From the NCBI GenBank assembly GCA_003996215.1, contig QJPP01000863.1, positions 246,001 to 310,000 on the forward strand: DNA of 64,000 nt, read 5' to 3'. The position numbers were made by a program, and so were the translations under genes. The notes beneath the pieces were generated by a model. It ran no database searches and was not told the origin of the DNA. It worked only from the letters and a program-made list of their open reading frames with translations. This document shows, piece after piece, positions 56,961 to 64,000 of this stretch (positions are counted from its first letter, which is position 1; the number at the start of each line of letters is the position of its first letter). This stretch comes from Jaltomata sinuosa (Eukaryota > Streptophyta > Magnoliopsida > Solanales > Solanaceae).

Positions 56961-58088
56961 GATCTCACGGTTTGATAAAGTGTTGAAACTTTGCTTTTGA
57001 GCTCACTAATTCCAGTATTTGTAGTTTCTACCTTCTTCAACACCAAGGACAACATCTCCTCAATCTTTGAGTGCCCAGGATTGCTTGTGGTGGGTTTATA
57101 TAAGGAGTTTGACTTATTTAGAGGTATGTAAGGATTGGAGCTTCGGTGATTGTATCTATCACCCTCTTTGTCACGGTCCCTCCAATTTCCATCTCGTTCC
57201 TTGTCCCTATTCCAACCTTGATTCTCATACCTTGGGCGATAATACCCGCCGACAAGTAGCAAAGTTTACCATCCACGATGGTCATTATCTCGTTATCACT
57301 AGCCTTGATCTATGATATACTCACAACATTCATGTCATAGCACCACCAGCCCCCATCATATGCTTGGCTAGCAAGTTTATTTGCGTCATCATTTTTGATA
57401 TGGTCTCATCCCTCTCTTCATTCTTTCTCCGCATCTCATTTTTTAAGATGGATGTGGTCACTCCTGAGGTAGGAACATCCGCCTTCCTTGTGTGCCAAGC
57501 TTGGTTAGTCTTGGTCATTCTCTCTAGAAGAGCCAAGGCAATAGGAAATTATAGATCCATGAAGGTGCCACCTCCAAGATTATTGGCCACAAACTTATTC
57601 ATCGAGTTCAAGGATCTAAAGAAGATTTGTAGCAAGACATTGTCCGGCAATCCATGTTTAGGACACAACATGAGATTCTTCTTAAATTTCACCCATGGCT
57701 CGTACAAAGGCTCATCGAGAAGTTAGCGGTAGTTGGTAATTTCATCCCTCAACTGTATTATCTGTGATAGAGGGAAAAATCTAGTAGTGAAAGCATTTAC
57801 CAACTCAGTCCAAGAGGTGATTGACCCATCCGACAATTCCTCCAACCACGTCGTGGTTTCCTCTGTTAGAGAGAAGGGGAATAGGCGAAGTTGGATGGAT
57901 TCTTGGGGTATATTTTGGAAGATGAATGGTTGGCATATCTCCACAAAGTTGCGAATGTGCCTACTTGCATCTTCGTGAGCTTTTATTCCAAGTATCCCCT
58001 TTATTTGTATTAGATGGAGCATTGTTCTAGTAATGTGGAACACTGCATTTCCAACCGTTGGGAGTAGGCAGATTGCACCTACTCTCAC
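56961..58088 (-). pseudogene. Element C gag, N-terminal and capsid part
   Basis: The capsid starts at about 58088 and includes TMLHLIQIKGILGIKAHEDA, SRHIRNFVEICQPFIFQNIP, RLFPFSLTEETTTWLEELSD and SITSWTELVNAFTTRFFPLS. Later blocks include EMRRKNEERDETISKMMTQI (57470) and PYIPLNKSNSLYKPTTSNPG (57150), the region before the protease. No zinc knuckle is seen, as is usual for Athila/Tat-type gags. Stops and shifts lie near 57720, 57550 and 57300. Confidence 0.85.
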
Positions 58089-58274
58089 TTAAATTATGGG
58101 TTCATTGGCTGCGTTCATGAACCCGTCAAGACTTCCGTTGACACTTTCGTTATCGCCCACCTTGCTCATGAGCTGCCTAAGCAATAGAGAAAAATAACAA
58201 ACCAAATTAAAAAAAGAACAAACACTCTATAAGGTAATTTCAATTCACAGTCAAAAAGGCTATTCAAACTCAAT

Positions 58275-58292
58275 TCCCCAGCAACGATGCCA
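58275..58292 (-). other. Primer-binding site of element C (tRNA-Asp)
   Basis: TGGCATCGTTGCTGGGGA on the minus strand. It matches the plant tRNA-Asp 3' end complement (TGGCGCCGTTGCCGGGGA) at 16 of 18 positions. tRNA-Asp priming is typical of the Athila group. Confidence 0.85.
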
Positions 58293-58310
58293 TTTTTTAT
58301 AATTCTCAAA

Positions 58311-59510
58311 TGTACTCTCCAAGATGGAGGTATGAGAGATCATTAAACAAAATAAATTTATATTAGCCGACGAGAGTCGGGGTCGATCCCACAAGGAATT
58401 GGTGAGTAGCCAATTCGATTGTAAAGAAGAGACTTCATAATGAGAGTAATTGTTTACAAATAATAAAAGTAAAGGAAAGGGGGGAATTGGAATTTTTTTC
58501 ACAATTCTCAATTCAAAGCAAGACAATAAAATAAAAGCGGGTGTAAATAATGAGAGAGGATGACTAGGAATATGTGTCAAATGGGACTCGAATACGGGTT
58601 AGGGTGATTGCTCATTCATGTAAATTCTCGCTAAACGACATGGATAACCTTGGTTTTAAGCATGATTATATATCTTTTGATCTAACAATCATATATTCAA
58701 CAGTCTTATTTCAAGCACCATTGAATTACACACTAAAAAATCAAGATATGCTTGGGGAGGTCATACTATTTCTAGCTTTAGACCCTTAAATGAGTGTTTC
58801 TGATGAATTGAGCTATTTCTAGCCTCAATCTAAGTGGAAGCCCAAGTACCCACTAGCAATTTCACATCCAAAATTTTAAACTTCTTTCTCAAGCAAGAAC
58901 ACAACAAAGTTAAGTAAATCAATATTTGCAACCATTAATTTTATAGTTAAAATATGGTGAAATCACTAGACCCATGTCATATTAGCAATTATAAACACAA
59001 ATTAGCAATACCCATACTCATTTATCAAGCACCCGTTATCAACACATCCCTAAACACGAGATTTAGCTACTCATGCTAAAGGAATAAAGAACAATACCAA
59101 ATGGTTAAGTCATATTCCCTTTCATTCAAGCTAAAGATTCAATATCCAAGCTCAGTTCTTACAAGAATGGTGATTCCAAGAGTTAGGAAGAAGAAATTGG
59201 AGTGAAACTCTCTTCTTCTTTCTTAGAGAGAAAACTTGCTCACTACTCAAAAGCTATTCAAAACTTGTCCAAAAACTATCTAAAAATGTGTATGAATTGG
59301 GTTTTAGAATATTCCCAAAATGTCATACCAACTTGGATAAAAATGCCCTTCGGGAGCTATGCGGTTCACACGTCTTGATGTGCACGACACACAACTCTGT
59401 TCAGTGAACCAGTGACTTAGCTAGACTTTGGAGCTCCATGCAAAGTGGGGTGTGGTTCGCACCAGGCAATGTGTTTGTCGCACAACAACCGCACCCCATG
59501 TTGTGCGTGT
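58311..59510 (-). repeat. 5' LTR of element C, partial
   Basis: Begins on the plus strand with TGTACTCTCCAAGATGG (58311), the LTR end next to the primer site. It includes CGAGAGTCGGGGTCGATCCC (58372-58391), a phrase shared by many nightshade LTRs. The outer half is missing; near 59450-59500 it holds the motif GGTTCGCACCAGGCAATGTG also found at 49860. It is cut off near 59510. Confidence 0.7.
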
Positions 59511-59660
59511 TATTGGCCACGCTTTAAAAGTGTAGCCTTTTATACCTCTTCTACACCAACACTTGTAAAGTGTAGCCTTTTCCTTATGTAAATGCACACA
59601 ATTGACATTCCTATAGCCATACTTTTGAACTGTGGCAACATTGTCTTGAATTTTATTCGC
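59511..59660. repeat. Transposon scrap between element C and NUPT 2
   Basis: Repeats of AAAGTGTAGCC-type and TTTTGAACTGTGGCAACA sequence resemble the subterminal repeats of CACTA-like MITEs. No ends found. It forms the left flank of the plastid insertion. Confidence 0.35.
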
Positions 59661-59689
59661 CCTTTGCATTCAAAGAACGGATTAAAAAA

Positions 59690-60058
59690 ATGATTCAACC
59701 TCAGACCTATTTAAATGTAGCGGATAATAGCAAGGCTCGAGAATTGATGTGTATTCAAATCATAGGAGCTAGCAATCGTCGATATGCTCATATTGGTGAC
59801 GTTATTGTTGCTGTGATCAAAGAAGCAGTACCAAATATGCCCCTAGAAAGATCAGAAGTAGTCAGAGCTTTAATTGTGCGTACCTGTAAAGAACTCAAAC
59901 GTGACAACAAGATGATAATATGATATGATGACAATGCTGCAGTTGTTATTGATCAAGAAGAAAATCCAAAAGGAACTCGAATTTTTAGTGCAATCGCCCG
60001 GGAATTACGAGAATTAAATTTTACAAATATAGTTTCATTAGCTCCAGAGGTATTGTAA
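59690..60058 (+). pseudogene. rpl14: Plastid ribosomal protein L14 (NUPT copy, one stop)
   Basis: Encodes 50S subunit protein uL14: MIQPQTYLNVADNSKARELM, IIGASNRRYAHIGDVIVAVI, RSEVVRALIVRTCKELKRDN and, after the stop, ATTAGCTCCAGAGGTATTG at the end. Length 122 codons, normal for plastid L14. TGA at 59921-59923 (codon 78) replaces an Arg codon, most simply CGA to TGA. Two Gly-to-Lys changes (SGARE to SKARE, NGMII to NKMII) also fit transitions. Confidence 0.93.
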
Positions 60059-60235
60059 AATGAAATTGTGATATGTTTCTATCTGTTTCTAGTGGGGTAT
60101 TTGAAAGAAATAGATTAATTAGTAGATTGTGTCTCACGCATATCTCTTTAATAATTCATATCATATTCAAAAATAAATAAGTAACAAACACGTTGATTAT
60201 ATCAAATTTGGAGACCCCAATAATTTTAGTTCATC

Positions 60236-60640
60236 AAGGGTAGGGACACTATTGCTGAGATAATAACTTCTATATGAAATGCTGATATGGATCAAAAAAG
60301 AGTGGTTCGAATAGTATATACTAATATTACCAAAAATATTGTTCAAATACTTTTACGAGAGGGTTTTATCGAAAATATGAGAAAACATCGAGAAAACAAC
60401 AAATATTTTTTGGTGTTAACCCTGCGACATAGAAGGAATAGGAAAAGACCCTATAGAAATATTTTAAATTTAAAACGAATCAGTTGACCTGGTCTACGAA
60501 TCTATTCTAATTATCAACGAATTTTGCGAATTTTAGGTGGAATGGGGATTGTAATTCTTTCTACTTCTCGAGGTATAATGACAGACCGAGAGGCTCGACT
60601 AGAAGGAATAGGTGGAGAAATTTTGTGTTGTATCTGGTAA
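60236..60640 (+). pseudogene. rps8: Plastid ribosomal protein S8 (NUPT copy)
   Basis: Encodes 30S subunit protein uS8 over 134 codons, the normal plastid length. The start codon is AAG instead of ATG (60236-60238). TGA stops at 60275-60277 (codon 14) and 60485-60487 (codon 84) replace Arg codons, most simply CGA to TGA. Between them DQKRVVRIVYTNITKNIVQI, LLREGFIENMRKHRENNKYF and TLRHRRNRKRPYRNILNLKR are well conserved. The C-terminus ends IGGEILCCIW. Confidence 0.92.
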
Positions 60641-60753
60641 TCCTTTATAATATTCAAATTGGATTCGAAACTTTCTATTTGTGAAATTTGTGAAAAAGAA
60701 AAGGGGAGGGTTGTCTAATATATTTATCATTAGTTGATACCTCAAGGGAACTT

Positions 60754-60962
60754 TAAGAACCAAAATGGAGTCATGAAGCTTTAATTACTGAATCGCTTCC
60801 CAACGGTCTATTCCGGGTTCGTTTAATTCTGTTTCAGGAAAGATCCGACATAGTTTTATACAGATACTGCCAGGAGATAGAGTCAAAATTGAAGTAAGTC
60901 CTTATGATTCAACCAAATGGAGTATAATTTATCAACTCCACAACAAAGATTTGAAGGATTAG
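60754..60962 (+). pseudogene. infA: Plastid initiation factor 1 relic (NUPT copy)
   Basis: Recognisable by nucleotide stretches such as GTTTAATTACTGAATCGCTT, CAGGAAAGATCCGACATAG, TTTTATACAGATACTGCCAG and GAGTCAAAATTGAAGTAAGT. The frame is broken at the start and a block of roughly 25 nt is missing in the middle (after GGGTTCGTTTA). infA is already a pseudogene in the plastomes of many Solanaceae, so much of this damage may predate the transfer. Confidence 0.8.
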
Positions 60963-61073
60963 GTTTTCAACTTCACCATTCCTTTCGTGGGAATACAATT
61001 CGAGATGAAATTTTTTAAGAAACTTATTTTCTTCCAAGAAATAGATTCAAAATTAAGGTAAGGAATGAGAAAT

Positions 61074-61187
61074 ATGAAAATAAGAGCTTCCGTTCGTAAA
61101 ATTTGTGAAAAATGTCGATTAATTCAAAGGCGGGGATGCATTAGAGTAATTTGTTCCAACCTGAGACATAAACAAAGACAAGGATAA
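61074..61187 (+). pseudogene. rpl36: Plastid ribosomal protein L36 (NUPT copy, ORF intact)
   Basis: Complete 37-codon frame: MKIRASVRKICEKCRLIQRR continuing to NLRHKQRQG and TAA. The Zn-ribbon cysteines (ICEKC, GCIRVIC) and the closing His are kept. No stop or shift, so this is the only intact frame of the insertion; its small size makes this unremarkable. It lacks a nuclear promoter and transit peptide and should be silent. Confidence 0.92.
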
Positions 61188-61288
61188 TCAGACTTGCCAG
61201 AAGAGATGATGTACAAATAAAGAATCTATCTTGACATGAAATGGATATATCCATATATCTCTGACTCATATTTATGAGATGATAAAAT

Positions 61289-61702
61289 ATGGCAAAAGCT
61301 ATATCGAAAAATAGTTCGCGTAGGAATGGACGTATTGGTTCACGTAAGGGTGCACATAGAATACCAAAGGGAGTTATTCATGTTCAAGCAAGTTTCAATA
61401 ATACCATTGTCACTGTTACAGATGTACGGGGTCGAGTAGTTTCTTGGTCCTCCGTCGGTACTTCTGGATTCAAAGGAGAAGAGGAACACCATTTTGCTGC
61501 TCAAACCGCAGCAGCAATCGCTATCCGTACAGTAGTGGATGAAGCTATGCAACGAGCAGAAGTCATGATAAAAGGTCCTGGTCTCGGAAGAGATGCAGCA
61601 TTATGAGCTATTCATCAAAGTGGTATACTATTAACTTTCGTACGGGATGTAACTCCGATGCCACATAATGGATGTAGACCTCTGAAAGAAAGACGTGTGT
61701 AG
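61289..61702 (+). pseudogene. rps11: Plastid ribosomal protein S11 (NUPT copy)
   Basis: Encodes 30S subunit protein uS11: NSSRRNGRIGSRKGAHRIPK, VIHVQASFNNTIVTVTDVRG, VMIKGPGLGRDAAL, then a TGA at 61604-61606 (codon 106, Arg expected, CGA to TGA), then SGILLTFVRDVTPMPHNGCR and KERRV. Length is 137 codons, one less than usual. In the middle GFKGEEEHHFAAQ stands where GFKGTRRGTPFAAQ is conserved. A 4-base deletion followed by a 1-base insertion explains it, leaving the frame restored. Confidence 0.93.
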
Positions 61703-61767
61703 AATTGAACATTGAAAAAATCTCAAGAGAAATAAAAGATTTGATGATCTAATCAAATAATAGTACT

Positions 61768-62774
61768 ATGGTTCGAGAGAAAGTAATAGTATCTACTCGA
61801 ACACTACAGTGGAAGTGTGTTGAATCAAGAACAGACAGTAAACGCCTTTATTATGGACGGTTTATTCTGTCTCCACTTATGAAAGGCCAAGCCGACACAA
61901 TAGGCATTGTGATGCGAAGGGATTTACTTGGAGAAATAGAAGGAACATGTATCACACATGTAAAATCTGAGAAAGTCTCACATGAATATTCTACCATAAT
62001 GGGCATTCAAGAATCGGTACATGAAATTTTAATGAATTTGAAAGAAATTGTATTGAGAAGTAATCTATATGGAACTTCTGACGCGTCTATTTGTGTCAAG
62101 GGTACTGGATATGTAACTAATCAAGATATCATATTGCCGCTTACCTAGAAATCATTGATAATACACAACATATAGCTAGTTTAACGGAACCAATTGATTT
62201 TTGTATTGGATTACAAATAGAGAGAAATCGTGGATGTATTATAAAAACGCCGCATAACTTTGAAGATGAAAGTTATCCTATAGATGTTGTATTCATGCCT
62301 GTTCGAAACGCGAATCATAGTATTCATTCTTATGGGAATGGAAATGAAAAATAAGAGATACTTTTTATCGAAATATGGAAAAACGAAAGTTTAACTTCGA
62401 AAGAAGCACTTCATGAAGCATCCCGAAATTTAATTGATTTATTTATTCCCTTTTTACATATGGATGAAGACAACTTATATTTACAGGACAATCAACACAC
62501 GGTTCCTTTATTTCCTTTTGCCTTTCATGATAAATTGGCTAAACTCATAAAAAAAAAAATAGCATTGAAATCGATTTTTATTGACCAATCAGAATTTTCT
62601 TCCAGGATCTATAATTGCCTCAAAATGTCCAATATATATACATTATTGGACCTTTTGAATAACATCCAAGAAGATCTTATGAAAATTGAACAGTTTCGTA
62701 GCGAAGATATAAAACAAATATTGGGCATTTTAGAAAGATATTTCGTAATTGATTTAGCAAAAAATAAGTTTTAA
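61768..62774 (+). pseudogene. rpoA: Plastid RNA polymerase alpha subunit (NUPT copy)
   Basis: Alpha subunit of the plastid-encoded polymerase. The first 126 codons are intact (MVREKVIVSTRTLQWKCVES, RLYYGRFILSPLMKGQADTI, SNLYGTSDASICVKGTGYV). Then one base is missing near 62140 (CCGCTTACC where CCGCCTTACG is expected), giving TAG at 62146-62148. The shifted frame continues to the normal end (DLLNNIQEDLMKIEQF, FVIDLAKNKF) with a TAA at 62352-62354, best explained by CAA to TAA. Overall 1007 nt, slightly shorter than the plastid gene. Confidence 0.93.
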
Positions 62775-62937
62775 ATCTATTGGACTTACTTAGTGAAAAT
62801 AGATTGAAAATCTTTAGCACAATTAATATATCATATATTAAAAATAAATTAAGAATGAAATTGAATAATTGAATAGATGTATCTAGGGAGAATTCGCTTT
62901 GAAGAAACTATTCCCTAGATACACATGTCGTGTTATT

Positions 62938-63436
62938 TCACAATTGAATCAATTGAAATTTTTTTAAAAGACCTAAAGTTAGGGATTTATCAATATATAA
63001 TTTTGCACCAATGCCCAACCAAAGGGAGACAGTGGTACCAATTAAAAAGACAGTCGTCGCTACTGGACGGCGAAATGAATTTTGGAATTTATTAATATTC
63101 TCTAAGAAAGGTACTGTTAATAATTCCGCAGGTAATGAAACCATTAAAAGAACTCCCAATAATTTATTGGGCATTGTACGAAGTATTTGAAATACAGAAA
63201 AGAAATACCATTCAGGTAAGATTTCCAAAGGAGTTGCAAATGGATTTGCTGATTCACCAATCATTGATGATTCTAAAACGGCTAAGCCTACATTATATGA
63301 AATAGTACCTAGAATTACTACTGAAAAAATATATAAAAGATCGTTGGGCCATGCGGGCTCTCCATAATAATTATGACCTATACCTTTAGCCAATTTAGCT
63401 CTTAATACAGAATCATTCAAGTCAGGTTTTTTTGTT
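62938..63436 (-). pseudogene. petD: Plastid cytochrome b6f subunit IV, exon 2 (NUPT copy)
   Basis: Exon 2 of petD, a membrane subunit of the b6f complex: TKKPDLNDSVLRAKLAKGIG, HNYYGEPAWPNDLLYIFSVV, LPEWYFFSVFQILRTMPNKL, and SFRRPVATTVFLIGTTVSLW. No internal stop, but at least five conserved Pro codons read Ser, and other changes (Asp to Asn, Val to Ile or Met, Ala to Thr) fit C-to-T or G-to-A. The normal stop after LTLGLF is lost through a change in the T-run, so the frame runs 10 codons further to a TGA at 62938-62940. The start is at the intron junction near 63436. Confidence 0.92.
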
Positions 63437-64000
63437 ATTGGGATAGGTGAATTCTTATAGATCCATCCCCCGAGGGAACTGGACATGATAATTTTTAATC
63501 ATCCAGCTCGAGCAAGAATAAAAAGAACCAAACGAATCCATATATCCATATAAAATATATATATATGGTACATGTATTTACACATACCCATATATGATAT
63601 AGTATAAGAATGGTTCAATGTAAGAAAAATCTGTCTGAATTCTTTTTTATGGAGTTGCAACTATCCATTACAAAACAAAGAATTCTGTTCTTACAAGTAA
63701 ATACTCAAGACCCAAGTAGGCTTACAAATCAGATCATGATATGATCAAGCGCTTTCTGGGTCGTCTCAGACCTTCTAATTGGTATTTAGCTCCAAAATGC
63801 TTGGAGATACACATACAAGGTTTGCTTGTTACTAATATAGTCTAGCCTCTCTTCTTCTTTAGATTCCTTCTTTCACTCCGATAGTAGTATTGATCGTGTT
63901 AATGCAGAGGAAATGAATACATTTACATACTATTAAATCTTATAAGTGAACTAGATAAAACGGAATCAAGATTCCATTTTATCTAGTTCACTTATACTAG
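63437..64000 (-). other. petD: petD group II intron, 3' part (NUPT copy)
   Basis: Intron sequence upstream of petD exon 2. Domain V lies at about 63525-63475 (GAGCTGGATGATTAAAAATT, then ATCATGTCCAGTTC); the basal pairs show transitions from the usual GAGCCGG and CCGGTTC. The upstream part includes a long hairpin at 63941-63996. Exon 1 is outside the window. Confidence 0.8.
63941..63996. repeat. Near-perfect hairpin at the window end
   Basis: Arms TATAAGTGAACTAGATAAAA and TTTTATCTAGTTCACTTATA, extended by GGAATC and GATTCC around an AA loop, give 26 paired bases with one C-A mismatch. It lies within plastid petD intron sequence; the mismatch is best explained by a G-to-A change in the nuclear copy. 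Confidence 0.85.

Larger units (their letters stand above)
49840..59510 (-). mobile_element. Athila-like gypsy element C without polymerase or integrase
   Basis: Minus-strand element with a tRNA-Asp primer site (58292-58275), gag (58088-56511), aspartic protease (56247-55999) and a further ORF relic (53850-52345). Its left end is a partial LTR starting TGATAAGTCGG at 50188. Both LTRs are truncated: only the first part of the 3' copy (49840-50188) and the last part of the 5' copy (58311-59510) remain, overlapping only in a short shared motif. No reverse transcriptase, RNase H or integrase motif was found between protease and the last ORF, so it is non-autonomous or internally deleted. Confidence 0.75.
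59661..64000 (+). other. NUPT 2: plastid DNA insertion (rpl14 to petD)
   Basis: About 4.3 kb of plastid large-single-copy DNA, collinear with the plastome: rpl14, rps8, infA, rpl36, rps11 and rpoA on the plus strand, then petD on the minus strand with part of its intron. It continues beyond the right window edge. The left junction is near 59660, just upstream of rpl14. Genes carry nonsense changes mostly of C-to-T type, plus small indels, so this is nuclear DNA and not contamination by plastome reads. Confidence 0.93.

Noticed and set aside
59661..64000. Possibility that the window end is plastome sequence joined in assembly
   Set aside because: Multiple stops, a lost start codon and frameshifts in essential plastid genes exclude a functional plastome; a nuclear copy is the better explanation.

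Overview
The window is plant nuclear DNA and almost certainly from the nightshade family (Solanaceae). The grounds are the retroelement families, an RTE-type LINE 3' end, a tRNA-derived SINE of the TS type, an N-like TIR-NBS-LRR relic, and plastid DNA whose gene sequences and decayed infA fit a solanaceous plastome. I cannot fix the genus. Most of the 64 kb is transposable-element debris around two intact-looking host genes, one disease-resistance pseudogene and two insertions of plastid DNA (NUPTs).

Layout. 1-2250: minus-strand gag and presumed LTR of a Ty3/gypsy element (element A). 2251-19035: a plus-strand gypsy element (D) without its 5' LTR. Its gag is split at 2829/12086 by a nearly complete minus-strand gypsy element (B, 2830-12085) with two 2.1-kb LTRs. 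19285-22815: a decayed minus-strand LINE. 23115-26343: a five-exon minus-strand gene for a predicted plastid membrane protein, probably DUF2358 family (304 aa when spliced). 26584-27738: a Mutator-like MITE with a 9-bp target duplication. 28130-31286: a copia element whose protease-integrase segment is inverted; its left LTR carries a hAT-type MITE. 33367-37853: a TIR-NBS-LRR gene destroyed by a stop codon, an RTE LINE (itself holding a SINE), a CACTA remnant and a frameshift. 39177-44993: a five-exon clade-E type protein phosphatase 2C (489 aa) whose expected start codon reads ACG. 46555-48608: an old mosaic NUPT (ndhB and 23S rRNA fragments). 48831-49720: a copia gag relic. 49840-59510: a minus-strand Athila-like element (C) with gag-protease and a 'putative plant transposon protein' relic but no visible reverse transcriptase or integrase. 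59661-64000: a collinear NUPT carrying rpl14-rps8-infA-rpl36-rps11-rpoA on the plus strand and petD on the minus strand.

How it fits together. The two host genes do not look functionally linked; each is hemmed in by nested insertions. Relative order of events can be read from the nesting: element B is younger than D, the hAT MITE is younger than the copia element, and the SINE is younger than the RTE LINE. The plastid genes are dead: most stops arose by C-to-T change in CGA or CAA codons, as expected from cytosine deamination in methylated nuclear DNA.

The most unusual pattern is that four different LTR families (A, B, C, D) each carry an array of their own short GC-rich, often self-complementary motifs inside the LTR, lying just upstream of the likely promoter. 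I found no CRISPR, no operon-like system and no convincing wholly new gene system.
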